This document shows positions 15,890-23,316 of a stretch of DNA of 37,828 bases, one piece after another. The position numbers were made by a program, and so were the translations under genes. The notes beneath the pieces were generated by a model that searched no databases, was not told the DNA's origin, and saw only the letters and a program-made list of their open reading frames with translations. Numbering within the stretch: position 1 is the first letter of the stretch; every line of letters begins with the position of its first letter. The stretch is from Paracoccaceae bacterium (GTDB lineage Bacteria; Pseudomonadota; Alphaproteobacteria; Rhodobacterales; Rhodobacteraceae), in contig JAIXSA010000038.1 of assembly GCA_027484915.1 (NCBI GenBank), positions 1-37,828 on the forward strand, written 5' to 3'.

Positions 15890-15941
15890 GCCCTTTCATA
15901 CTGGCGAAAATATCCCGGGGCCCGGGGCAGCGCCCCGGACG
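15890..15941 (-). repeat. Dispersed terminator-like element, family C copy 2, inside the cluster
   Basis: On the minus strand it reads as a GC hairpin (CCGGGGC, loop GCT, GCCCCGG) and then GGGATATTTTCGCCAGTATG AAAGGG. The second half matches the elements at 6624 and 18609. It sits between the 375-aa gene and the ATPase, where it could partly terminate transcription or protect mRNA ends. Confidence 0.65.
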
Positions 15942-15951
15942 CATCCGCAAA

Positions 15952-17079
15952 TCACAACGTCGGTATCAAGCGCCCCCCGGCCCCCACGACGAACTTCCGC
16001 AGTCCCTGCAGCCCCCTCGGGTCCTGCTCCACCAGCACCTGATAGGGCTTCTCCGGCAGGATGATCATCCGGTCCTGCCGTGTGGCCCCCAGCTCGGCCC
16101 CCGCCACCGGGTCCAGCTTGTAGACCTGCCGCACGGCGGTCGAGAACCAGCCGTCCTTGACCTCTTCCTCGCGGTCCGAGACCAGATCCTCCACCGTCCA
16201 GACCAGCGCCCAGTCCTCACCCTCGGGGGCCTTCGCGCCCTCCAGCACCTTGGAGATCGGCCCCGATTGCAAAGTGAAACTCGCCGAATACATCGGCCCC
16301 AGGATGATCCGCCGCAACCGCTTGGGGTGCAGGTCCTCGAAATCCTTGTCGAACCCCGTGGCAATCGTCAGCAGCTTCAACCCGCCCACCGACTGCGCCA
16401 TCAGCGCCGCTTGAGCCTGCGGCCAACGGTAGGCGTCGTTCGGCAGGGGCTTCTTCCCGGCATCCTCCAGGTCCATCAGGTAGACCACCGGCAGGTTGAC
16501 CTGAGTGTCCCAGACCGCCCAATGCACCAGGAAATGCCGCCGCTCGCCCAGGTCCTCGATCCACTGCGCATCCGGATCGTTCCGCGCCCAGAACATCCCC
16601 CCCGCCAGCAACGCCTCATAGTAGTACCGCTGCGACAAAGCGAACTGCAGCGCCGTCGGGATCGTCAAATCCCCGACGATCTGCCGCACCATCCGGTCCT
16701 TCAGCTCGGCCTCCGAGGGCATGCCGGCCAGATGCTTCTCCGCCTGCTGCGCATCGACCGCCATCGTCATCAGCTCTTGCGCGACCGGAAACCCGCTCTC
16801 ATGCCGGTCGATGGTCAGACGCGGAGCCGTCTCCCCCCGTCCAGTCATCAGGTACTTGTGCGACAGCGCCCGGAACGTCGCCGCCACCGCCGTCAGGTAC
16901 TTGCCCAGCACCCGAGCCTCAGTCCGCGAAAGCCGCCCCTCCGCCTCCACCTCCGCCGCCACCCGGCCCAGATGCCCGGTGATCCGGACGAACTTGCCAA
17001 AATACCGCCGCGCGACGAGCGTGTCGTAGAGCTCGTGATGGTCCGAGGTGAGGACGTCTTTGACGGTGGGGTCAGTCAT
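15952..17079 (-). CDS. Conserved-looking 375-aa protein of unknown function
   Basis: I do not recognise a family. The protein begins MTDPTVKDVLTSDHHELYDTLVARRYFGKFVRITGHLG and looks soluble and mixed alpha/beta. The first 200 residues are largely helical (SRTEARVLGKYLTAVAATFRALSHKYLM; ALQFALSQRYYYEALLAGGMFWARND). The second half is beta-rich with many aromatic residues (SVGGLKLLTIATGFDKDFEDLHPKRLRRIILGPMYSASFT). No catalytic motif is evident. I chose ATG 17079; a TTG four codons upstream is also open. It lies 27 bases after the small 99-aa gene and just upstream of the ATPase, so it is a candidate adaptor or substrate-handling partner for it. Confidence 0.8.
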   Translation of the reverse strand: MTDPTVKDVLTSDHHELYDTLVARRYFGKFVRITGHLGRVAAEVEAEGRLSRTEARVLGKYLTAVAATFRALSHKYLMTGRGETAPRLTIDRHESGFPVAQELMTMAVDAQQAEKHLAGMPSEAELKDRMVRQIVGDLTIPTALQFALSQRYYYEALLAGGMFWARNDPDAQWIEDLGERRHFLVHWAVWDTQVNLPVVYLMDLEDAGKKPLPNDAYRWPQAQAALMAQSVGGLKLLTIATGFDKDFEDLHPKRLRRIILGPMYSASFTLQSGPISKVLEGAKAPEGEDWALVWTVEDLVSDREEEVKDGWFSTAVRQVYKLDPVAGAELGATRQDRMIILPEKPYQVLVEQDPRGLQGLRKFVVGAGGRLIPTL

Positions 17080-17106
17080 CCGGCCACCCAAAGGCTTTCT
17101 GTTTAA

Positions 17107-17406
17107 TCATGGCCGCAGCCGATACCCTTCGTCGATTTCCAGGAAATAGGACCAGAACCAGCGCCAACGCATGCGTGGCACCTCCTTACCTCTTTGAGCG
17201 GCCTCAGACGTTATCCACTGAACGATCCGCCGAAAAAGGCACATTGTTCCGCCGATCATAGCGACCCAGATTGGGACAAGGTACAGCAGCGTACCCAAAT
17301 GCCCTGAAAACTCTCCCGCGAGGAGAAGCCATGCAAGAAGGTAGGGTGTCCAGATTAGTCCATTGCGGAGAAAGACCTTCCGCCAAGCAGACACCTCATT
17401 CCCCAT
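17107..17406 (-). CDS. Small two-helix membrane protein, function unknown
   Basis: A 99-aa protein starting MGNEVSAWRKVFLRNGLIWTPYLLAWLLLAGEF. Two hydrophobic helices are visible at about 17-34 and 36-60 (GTLLYLVPIWVAMIGGTMCLF). The C-terminal tail is basic and aromatic (RMRWRWFWSYFLEIDEGYRLRP). The ATG at 17406 overlaps the end of the coiled-coil gene by 11 bases. An open frame continues to 17562, but that part is antisense-like, Arg-rich sequence inside the neighbour. GC content is low for this region (31 of 60 at 17221-17280 by hand count). It could anchor the coiled-coil protein to the membrane, but nothing in the sequence proves this. Confidence 0.75.
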   Translation of the reverse strand: MGNEVSAWRKVFLRNGLIWTPYLLAWLLLAGEFSGHLGTLLYLVPIWVAMIGGTMCLFRRIVQWITSEAAQRGKEVPRMRWRWFWSYFLEIDEGYRLRP

Positions 17407-18466
17407 ACGCGTTCTTGTCGTGCTTCTCGACGATCGCCGCAAACCGGCGCGCAAAGCGTTCATCCGCCTTCGCCTTCTGCTCCAGGATCGCCCTCGCAAA
17501 GACCATGTGCCCCTCATGCGCTTCCAGCATGTCGGCCATCTTGTCGTTCGTCGCAGCCCCAATGGCCGCCATCGCAGTCTGGGCCTCCTGGTCGGTCTTC
17601 ACCCCGATCTCGTTGATCCGGTGCGCCACATCCTGCTGCTGCGCGGTCTTCAAGGACGAGGTCAGCGCGTCATACAGCACCACCCGCTGCTTGGTGTCCG
17701 TCTGCAGCTTGTTGATCAGCACCAGCTGCGTCGCCGCCTGGTTCTGAAGGGAGTCGACCCAGGTCTTGCCCTTCTCGATATACCGCTCCAGCGTCTGCGA
17801 CTTCGCCAGCTTCACCTGCTCGTCCTGCACCAGCGCATTGTACTGCGCGTTCAGAGTCGCCAGCTCCGTCTCCAGCTTGGTCCGCGCCGCCGCGTCCTGC
17901 TCGACGCTGATCTTGTTCTCCAGCTCAATGATCCTTGGGTCCAGCGAAGCGACTTCCTTCCGCACCGCCTCCAGCGCTGCCACGGTCTCTTCGCGTTCCG
18001 TCAGAGTGCTGGCAAGGTTCCCCTCCACCCGTGTCTTCTGGGTGTTCAGAAGGTCGAGCTGGCCCTGCAAGAGCTTCACGATCACGTCCGATTTCGAGAT
18101 CAGGTCCTGCAGCTTGTCGTCGATGGTCGCCGCGCGCATCCGTTCTTGCCGCATCGATTCCGCCTTGGCCGAGGAGAAGATGCCGATGAAGGTCTCCATC
18201 CCGGTCTTCGAGCGCATCTCGGCGAACTCGGCCGAAAAGCCCGAGGTCACGTCGTCAAGACCCATGATCAGCTCGGCGATGTTCGCGTTCATCAGGTCGG
18301 TGTGCTTGCTGACATCCTCAAGCGTCGCATTCTCGACGTCCAGCTGCACGCCCTGGTCCAGCTTGGACCGGGCGGCCTCGATCCGGTTCGTGATGGCCGA
18401 GATCTTTGCCTGCGCCTCGGCGACCTGAGCCTGGCTTTCCTTGATCTGCGTTTCGAAATCGGCCAT
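17396..18466 (-). CDS. Long coiled-coil protein, TelA-like in pattern
   Basis: A 356-aa soluble protein made almost entirely of predicted helix and heptad repeats, with no membrane segment. The first 60 residues form one coil (MADFETQIKESQAQVAEAQAKISAITNRIEAARSK). A central coil runs at about 130-230 (LLNTQKTRVEGNLASTLTEREETVAALEAVRKEVASLD). The region around 240-275 (WVDSLQNQAATQLVLINKLQTDTKQRVVLYDALT) reminds me of the TelA/KlaA tellurite-linked family, but I cannot confirm homology. It is the first gene of the minus-strand cluster and has a good ribosome binding site (GGAGGG, 5-6 bases before ATG 18466). The promoter region with palindromes lies just upstream. PspA-like membrane-surface scaffolds are an alternative comparison. 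Confidence 0.8.
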   Translation of the reverse strand: MADFETQIKESQAQVAEAQAKISAITNRIEAARSKLDQGVQLDVENATLEDVSKHTDLMNANIAELIMGLDDVTSGFSAEFAEMRSKTGMETFIGIFSSAKAESMRQERMRAATIDDKLQDLISKSDVIVKLLQGQLDLLNTQKTRVEGNLASTLTEREETVAALEAVRKEVASLDPRIIELENKISVEQDAAARTKLETELATLNAQYNALVQDEQVKLAKSQTLERYIEKGKTWVDSLQNQAATQLVLINKLQTDTKQRVVLYDALTSSLKTAQQQDVAHRINEIGVKTDQEAQTAMAAIGAATNDKMADMLEAHEGHMVFARAILEQKAKADERFARRFAAIVEKHDKNAYGE

Positions 18467-18491
18467 CCGACCCTCCGTTGAACATCGTTTG

Positions 18492-18549
18492 CATCACATA
18501 GTGATGTAACAGCGAATTACATCATTCCGGTGCCGAATAATCGGCGCAA
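18492..18549 (-). promoter_or_regulatory. Candidate promoter and operator palindromes of the minus-strand cluster
   Basis: Two perfect inverted repeats overlap upstream of the coiled-coil gene. CATCAC-ATA-GTGATG lies at 18492-18506. GATGTAA, a 7-base spacer and TTACATC span 18503-18523. On the minus strand a weak promoter fits: TTGCGC (18544-18549), a 17-base spacer, and AATGAT (18521-18526). The second palindrome would overlap the -10 box and the first would lie just after the start, as expected for repressor sites. The regulator is unknown. Confidence 0.5.
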
Positions 18550-18608
18550 CTGCGGGGGGAAGTCTTGCAGCAACTTCCCCCGTCCGCCAAGTGCGGAATG
18601 TCCGCGCA

Positions 18609-18662
18609 AGGCCCACCGGCGGTATGCCTCCGGCGGGGATTTTTGGGCCAGTATGAAAGGCC
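18609..18662 (+). terminator. Dispersed terminator-like element, family C copy 3
   Basis: An imperfect GC hairpin (CCACCGGCGG, TATG, CCTCCGGCGG; eight of ten pairs) is followed by GGATTTTTGGGCCAGTATGA AAGG. On the plus strand it has the form of an intrinsic terminator. It lies at the 3' end of panC, which is read on the other strand, so it may serve both directions. Confidence 0.6.
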
Positions 18663-19495
18663 TAGACCGGGATGTTGTCGATCAGGCGGACGCCATCGAC
18701 CCAGGCTGCGGCCAGCATCCGGCGTGGGCGGCGGGGGTCGTCGGATGGCATGAGCGTCTCGGCATCGCGCAGTTCGATGTATTCGACGCGCTCGAAGCCC
18801 GCCTCGCGCATCGTTTCGGCGGCTTCGCGGATCGCCATCCGGTCGGCATGACCGATGCGGATGTCTTGCGCGGCGCGGGTGATCGCAGCGTAAAGGACGG
18901 GGGCCTTGGCGCGGCCTTCGGGCGTGAGGCGGACGTTGCGCGAGGACATGGCAAGACCGTCAGCTTCGCGGATCGTCTCGCAGCCCACGACCTGCACGGG
19001 CACGTTCAGGTCGCGCACCAGTCGCAGCACGACCTGCAACTGCTGCCAGTCCTTCTGGCCGAAGTAGCCCCGGTCGGCCAGCGTCATGCCGAAAAGCTTG
19101 GTCACCACTGTGGCCACGCCATCGAAATGGCCAGGGCGCATGTGCCCTTCCAAGGGCTGGGCCACGCCCTGCATCGTCACCGTGGTAATGAAACCGTCGG
19201 GATAGACCTCTTCCACCGGGGGTGCAAAGATCGCGTCGACCGGGACCGTTGCCAGCAAGGCGGCGTCGGCCTCTTCGCTGCGGGGGTATTTCTTCAGGTC
19301 CTCGGGGTTGTTGAACTGCTTGGGGTTCACGAAGATCGTGGTGATCACCCGGTCGCATTCCTGCCGCGCGCGGCGGGCCAGCGACAGGTGGCCGTCGTGC
19401 AGCGCGCCCATTGTCGGGACCACGCCCACGGTTTCGCCTTTTGCCTTCCACCCCCGCGCCAATGCGCGCAGGTCCGACACTGTCCGCAGGATCAT
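18662..19495 (-). CDS. panC: Pantothenate synthetase
   Basis: This enzyme joins D-pantoate and beta-alanine with ATP, through a pantoyl-adenylate, to make pantothenate in the cytoplasm. The 277-aa length is typical. Motifs in order: [18 protein letters not shown] (the ATP-site HxGH-type signature) at about 26-43, [17 protein letters not shown] at about 56-72, [16 protein letters not shown] at about 115-130, [14 protein letters not shown] at about 143-156, and the KMSKS-like MSSRNVRL near 180. The start overlaps the panB stop by four bases (19492-19495), so the two pantothenate genes form one operon. Confidence 0.97.
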   Translation of the reverse strand: MILRTVSDLRALARGWKAKGETVGVVPTMGALHDGHLSLARRARQECDRVITTIFVNPKQFNNPEDLKKYPRSEEADAALLATVPVDAIFAPPVEEVYPDGFITTVTMQGVAQPLEGHMRPGHFDGVATVVTKLFGMTLADRGYFGQKDWQQLQVVLRLVRDLNVPVQVVGCETIREADGLAMSSRNVRLTPEGRAKAPVLYAAITRAAQDIRIGHADRMAIREAAETMREAGFERVEYIELRDAETLMPSDDPRRPRRMLAAAWVDGVRLIDNIPV

Positions 19496-20322
19496 TTATT
19501 CACCGGAAGCACATCAGGGAACGAATGCTCGGCCGTCGGGAAGGTGCGCGCGCGGACTTCGGCGGCGTAGGCGGCAATGGCCTCGTCAGCGGCCTTCCCA
19601 AGCTCGGCATAGCGCTTGACGAACTTGGGCCGGAAATCGGTGAAAAGGCCCAGCATGTCGTCCACCACAAGCACCTGTCCGTCGCACTGCACGCCCGCGC
19701 CGATGCCGATGGTCGGGATCGACAGGGCCTGCGTGATGCGGCCCGCCAGCCCCTCGGGCACCTTCTCCAGCACGATCGAGAAGGCGCCGGCCGCCTCGGT
19801 CGCTTTCGCATCGGCCATCACCTTGTCCGCCTCCTTTGCGCGGCCTACGACCTTGTAGCCGCCCAGCGTGTTCACCGACTGTGGCGTCAGACCGACATGC
19901 GCCATGACCGGCACCCCGCGCTGGGTCAGAAACGCAATCGTCTCGGCCATGTGCTGCCCGCCTTCGAGCTTCACGGCCGGAGCGCCGGTTTCCGCCATCA
20001 GGCGGCTTGCGTTGCGGAATGCCTGTTGCGGGCCTTCCTCGTAGGACCCGAAGGGCATGTCGATGACGGGCATCGCCTTCGTGCACCCCCGCACTACGGC
20101 GCGGCCGTGCAGGATCATCATCTCAAGCGTCACGCCCAGCGTCGAGGGCAGCCCGTGGATCACCATACCGACCGAGTCGCCGACCAAGGCAATGTCGCAA
20201 TGGGCGTCAACCAGCCGCGCGATTGGGGTGGAATAGGCTGTCAGCACCACAAGCGGCGCACCTCCCTTTCGGGCGCGGATGTCGGGGGGAAGCACAGGCC
20301 GGACGGGGGAAGTGGCACTCAT
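19492..20322 (-). CDS. panB: 3-methyl-2-oxobutanoate hydroxymethyltransferase
   Basis: PanB transfers a hydroxymethyl group from 5,10-methylene-tetrahydrofolate to 2-oxoisovalerate, giving ketopantoate, the first committed step of pantothenate synthesis. The 276-aa protein has the (beta/alpha)8 family motifs [61 protein letters not shown] and [21 protein letters not shown] chose the ATG at 20322 because a GGAGG site lies about seven bases upstream and the match starts here. The open frame continues to 20481 through unconserved sequence. panC is coupled downstream. Confidence 0.97.
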   Translation of the reverse strand: MSATSPVRPVLPPDIRARKGGAPLVVLTAYSTPIARLVDAHCDIALVGDSVGMVIHGLPSTLGVTLEMMILHGRAVVRGCTKAMPVIDMPFGSYEEGPQQAFRNASRLMAETGAPAVKLEGGQHMAETIAFLTQRGVPVMAHVGLTPQSVNTLGGYKVVGRAKEADKVMADAKATEAAGAFSIVLEKVPEGLAGRITQALSIPTIGIGAGVQCDGQVLVVDDMLGLFTDFRPKFVKRYAELGKAADEAIAAYAAEVRARTFPTAEHSFPDVLPVNK

Positions 20323-20428
20323 CTCGGGCCTCCGCTTTCGCACTCTGCCTGTCATATGGGCACAACCGCACCGCCTCCGCAACATGATTGCGCCGCAGCG
20401 CAGCACCGCGGGCCGCAGCGTCACGGGC

Positions 20429-20457
20429 TTGACCCGGACGGTCAGGTTGGCCTGAAT
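20429..20457 (+). promoter_or_regulatory. Candidate promoter of the cupin gene
   Basis: TTGACC (20429-20434), a 17-base spacer and CTGAAT (20452-20457) lie before the cupin start at 20480, in the divergent gap with panB. The -35 box matches five of six consensus bases, the -10 box only three. Confidence 0.3.
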
Positions 20458-20479
20458 GTCCCGAACGAAGGAGAGCAGC

Positions 20480-20821
20480 ATGACCTTGATCCAGCGCGTC
20501 AGTCGCGACGGAACGGCCCCGGAAGTCGGCGTTCCCGCCCCAGACCGCCTTATCTACGGCAATCCGGTCCACAGCACCTGGACCCTCGAGGAGCGCGATG
20601 GCCTGTTCTGTGGTCTTTGGCAGTCGACCCCCGGCAAGTGGCGGGTCAGCTACACCGAGTGGGAATACTTCCGCATCCTCTCGGGCTATTCTCTGCTGAC
20701 GAGCGCCGACGGCACCATCACCCAGCTTCACGCCGGGGACAGCCTGATCATCCGCCCCGGCTTTGAAGGAACGTGGGAAGTCGTTCAGACCACCCTCAAG
20801 GATTACGTGATCCGGGTTTAG
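20480..20821 (+). CDS. Cupin domain protein
   Basis: A 113-aa single-domain cupin resembling the DUF861/EutQ-like group. A clear ribosome binding site (GAAGGAGAG, about 20466-20474) precedes ATG 20480. Typical segments are [51 protein letters not shown] and [26 protein letters not shown]. The first cupin motif has Trp/Tyr/Glu in place of the classic metal-binding His pair, so it may not bind metal. The substrate is unknown. Its 3' end overlaps the L,D-transpeptidase gene on the opposite strand by four bases (20818-20821), so the two genes converge without a spacer. Confidence 0.85.
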   Translation: MTLIQRVSRDGTAPEVGVPAPDRLIYGNPVHSTWTLEERDGLFCGLWQSTPGKWRVSYTEWEYFRILSGYSLLTSADGTITQLHAGDSLIIRPGFEGTWEVVQTTLKDYVIRV

Positions 20822-21702
20822 CCGGCGTCAGAGGTTCCCACGGCCACTGTCGACGCGGTCTCCGCCGGAACGCATTCGGCGTCGGGGATCCCCCGGCGGG
20901 CGCAGGCGGCGAGCCGTTTCTTCAGGGCCTTTTCGGCCGCAGCCTTGTCGCGGGCCTCTTGCCAGGCGAGGGCAGCAAGTTCCTTTTCCTTGCGGGCAAG
21001 GTTCTCGGGCGTCTCAGGGACCATGCGGCCATAGGCGTTCAGCATCTGCGGGCCTTCCAGCGCCAGACTCTCCGCCTCGGAGCGGACCTTGACGCGGGTG
21101 CCGTTCGGCACGCGGTTGTACAAATCGATGGCGTCCTGATTGAAGAGGCGAATGCAGCCTGCGCTGGTCGCGTGACCGACCGAAGCCGCGTCCGAGGTGC
21201 CGTGGATCCGGAACATCGTGTCACGCCCTCCGCGGTAGAGATAAAGCGCCCGCGCGCCCAAGGGGTTGGTCAGCCCGCCCGGCAGACCGCCTGCATAGGC
21301 GGCGTAAAGGTCGGGCCGACTGCGGATCATGTTCGCCGTGGGCTGCCACGACGGCCATTCCGCCTTGCGCCCGACGACGCCTGTGCCGCGGAAAGACATG
21401 CCTTCCCGGCCGACAGCGATGGGATACTGCGTTGCCGTTCCGCCCTCACCCACCAGGTAAAGCTTCCGCGCGAAGGTGTCGACCACCACGGTGCCCGGAG
21501 CTTCGGGGCCGGAGTAGGCCACTTCGGTCCGGCTGTTGCCATCCTCAAGATACTTGGCGGGAACCGGTTCGATGAAGAACTCACCGTCCTGGATGCCCTC
21601 GTACCCTGGCACGACATCGGGTTGCTTCTGGGTGGTGCCTGCGCAGGCGGCAAGGAAGGGCAGGGCAAGGATCGCAAGGATCCGGGCAGAGGAATAAATC
21701 AC
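20818..21702 (-). CDS. L,D-transpeptidase (YkuD domain) lipoprotein
   Basis: A 294-aa envelope protein with a lipoprotein signal: hydrophobic residues 8-19, then LAAC with the lipidated Cys at about 20. The YkuD catalytic domain lies at about 70-210. It begins with GTVVVDTFARKLYLVGEGG, includes YPIAVGREGMSFRGTGVVGRKAEWPSW, and has the active-site segment RIHGTSDAASVGHATSAGCIRLFNQDAIDLY, where the Cys of SAGCIR is the nucleophile. Such enzymes make 3-3 peptidoglycan cross-links or attach proteins to the wall. The C-terminal 60 residues are a charged Ala/Glu/Lys helix followed by a Cys-containing tail. The substrate preference cannot be read from the sequence. Confidence 0.92.
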   Translation of the reverse strand: MIYSSARILAILALPFLAACAGTTQKQPDVVPGYEGIQDGEFFIEPVPAKYLEDGNSRTEVAYSGPEAPGTVVVDTFARKLYLVGEGGTATQYPIAVGREGMSFRGTGVVGRKAEWPSWQPTANMIRSRPDLYAAYAGGLPGGLTNPLGARALYLYRGGRDTMFRIHGTSDAASVGHATSAGCIRLFNQDAIDLYNRVPNGTRVKVRSEAESLALEGPQMLNAYGRMVPETPENLARKEKELAALAWQEARDKAAAEKALKKRLAACARRGIPDAECVPAETASTVAVGTSDAG

Positions 21703-21766
21703 TTTGGCAGACTCATATGATGGGCAGCTTTGGCCACCTTGCGCCGCGTCAGGTATCCGTCAAGCA

Positions 21767-21837
21767 AAAAGCGCAAGCTTTTCCGAATCTTCGCAGCCAA
21801 GGCTGGAACGGAAACGGCGCAAGGCCGATTCCGTTCC
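21767..21837 (-). terminator. Two hairpins downstream of the creatinase gene
   Basis: The inverted repeat GGAACGGAA (21805-21813) and TTCCGTTCC (21829-21837) encloses a second CGGC/GCCG pairing, giving a stem of about 14 positions with one mismatch. A second hairpin, AAAAGC-GCAA-GCTTTT, lies at 21767-21782 and ends in a T-run on the minus strand. Together they plausibly terminate the creatinase transcript, which ends at 21861. Confidence 0.5.
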
Positions 21838-21860
21838 CTGTCCTTATCGAACCAGTGCCT

Positions 21861-23075
21861 TTATCCCACGACGTTAAACGCCGGGCCGTAGGGGTAGTGC
21901 GTGATGTCCTCGGGCTCGTCCTCGGTCACGACGAAAATGTCGTGCTCGCGGTAGCCGCCGGCGCCCGGCATTCCTTCCGGGATCGTCAGCATCGGCTCCA
22001 TCGAGATCACCATCCCCGGCTCCAGCACCGTGTCGATGTCCTCGCGCAGTTCCAGCGCCGCCTCGCGGCCATAGTAGTGCGACAGGATCCCGAACGAGTG
22101 GCCGTAGCCGAAGGTCCGGTACTGCAGCATCTGCCGCTCGGCCAGGAACTCGTTGATCTTCATGGTGATCTCGGCGCAGGAGGCACCGGGCTTCAGCAGC
22201 TTCATGCCGAATTCGTGGCTGTCGATGTTGGTCTGCCAGACGCGCATGGATGCATCGTCCACCTCGCCCACGAACAACGTCCGCTCCAGCGCGGTGTAGT
22301 AGCCCGAGATCATCGGGAAGCAGTTCAAGGACAGGATGTCGCCATGCTGCAGCTTGCGGTTCGTCACCGGGTTGTGCGCGCCGTCGGTGTTGATGCCGGA
22401 CTGGAACCAGACCCAGGTGTCGCGGTATTCCGCGTCGGGGAAGCGCTTGGCAATCTCGCGCTCCATCGCGTCACGGCCGGCGATGGACACTTCCAGCTCG
22501 GTCGCGCCGACCTTGATTGCCTCACGGATCGCATAGCCGCCCACGTCGGCCACATTGGCGCCGTGCTTGATCATGGTGATCTCGGCCGGGGATTTCTTCA
22601 TCCGCTGGTGCATGGTCGCAGGGGCGACATCGACGCCGCGCTTGGGCTTCAGGAAGGTGTTCAGCTTCTCCATCCGCTCGACGGTCAGGTGGTCAGCTTC
22701 GCAGCCGATGGCCTTGCCCACGCCGGTGACCGAAGCCACGGCCCTCCACATGTTGTCGCGCGCCCAGTCGGTGTAGGTGATGTTGTCGCCAATCGACCGC
22801 CGCCAGGGCTGGCCCGCGTCGATCCCGGCGCTGATCGTCACACACTCGGTCTTCGTCACCACGCAGGCATAGGGACGGCCGAAGGAACAATAGAGAAAGC
22901 CCGAATAGTAGGCGACGTTGTGCATCGAGGTCAGGACGACAGCGTCCAGCTCATGCATCTCCATGATCTCGCGCAGGCCTTCCAGCCGGTCATGGTACTC
23001 CTGATCGGCGAAGGGCAGCGTGTCCTTCTTCCCGCCATTGTGGAAGCGGTACATCTCGGGACGGTTCAACGACAT
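21861..23075 (-). CDS. Creatinase (creatine amidinohydrolase)
   Basis: Hydrolyses creatine to sarcosine and urea in the cytoplasm. The 404-aa length matches the Pseudomonas enzyme (about 403 aa), and long stretches agree with it from memory: YYSGFLYCSFGRPYACVVT, WFQSGINTDGAHNPVT, GDILSLNCFPMISGYYTALERTLF, LQYRTFGYGHSFGILSHYYGREA and the C-terminal SMEPMLTIPEGMPGAGGYREHDI. The catalytic residues known from that enzyme appear at H234 and E264 and in the SMEPM segment. The fold is the pita-bread one of Xaa-Pro peptidases, but the creatinase-specific segments make a plain peptidase unlikely. No creatininase or sarcosine oxidase gene is adjacent. The gene is divergent from the zinc-ribbon gene across 241 bases. 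Confidence 0.9.
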   Translation of the reverse strand: MSLNRPEMYRFHNGGKKDTLPFADQEYHDRLEGLREIMEMHELDAVVLTSMHNVAYYSGFLYCSFGRPYACVVTKTECVTISAGIDAGQPWRRSIGDNITYTDWARDNMWRAVASVTGVGKAIGCEADHLTVERMEKLNTFLKPKRGVDVAPATMHQRMKKSPAEITMIKHGANVADVGGYAIREAIKVGATELEVSIAGRDAMEREIAKRFPDAEYRDTWVWFQSGINTDGAHNPVTNRKLQHGDILSLNCFPMISGYYTALERTLFVGEVDDASMRVWQTNIDSHEFGMKLLKPGASCAEITMKINEFLAERQMLQYRTFGYGHSFGILSHYYGREAALELREDIDTVLEPGMVISMEPMLTIPEGMPGAGGYREHDIFVVTEDEPEDITHYPYGPAFNVVG

Positions 23076-23316
23076 TTCCAGACCTCATTTCCAGGGGTCA
23101 GGACATATGCCCAAGGGACCCCGAAAGGTCCCGGCGTACAGGACGGAAGCGGGTTCCCCCGCAAGCGTCGGGGCGCAAGGCCCCTGCGGCGACGCCATCG
23201 CCACGGCTCTTCTTTTCCATGCGCCTTCGCAACAATTCGCGCAAGTGCCTTTGCGACCCTTGCTTGGCCGATTTGCGACCCCATGTAAGCCGGGTGAACA
23301 TGCATGGGAGTTGGAA

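Noticed and set aside
14374-17106. A 910-codon open frame on the plus strand opposite the AAA+ ATPase and the 375-aa gene
   Set aside because: The translation is Arg/His/Pro/Leu-rich and crosses two opposite-strand genes, one with clear Walker motifs. It is a codon-bias shadow.
10074-18466. Calling the ATPase cluster an antiphage defence island
   Set aside because: The only nuclease-like gene is a DUF559 protein that looks inserted. There are no mobility genes, and the cluster lies between household genes (pheT and panC). A defence role is possible but not supported by the sequence.
19411-20766. A long plus-strand open frame opposite panC and panB
   Set aside because: It is antisense to two genes with unmistakable pantothenate enzyme motifs, and its translation has no recognisable domain.
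23076-23316. Possible small gene between creatinase and the zinc-ribbon gene
   Set aside because: The frame open from 23020 enters the zinc-ribbon gene in phase, but the extra N-terminal residues match nothing. ATG 23317 with its ribosome binding site explains the gene better. The gap holds only short GC hairpins and presumably divergent promoters.
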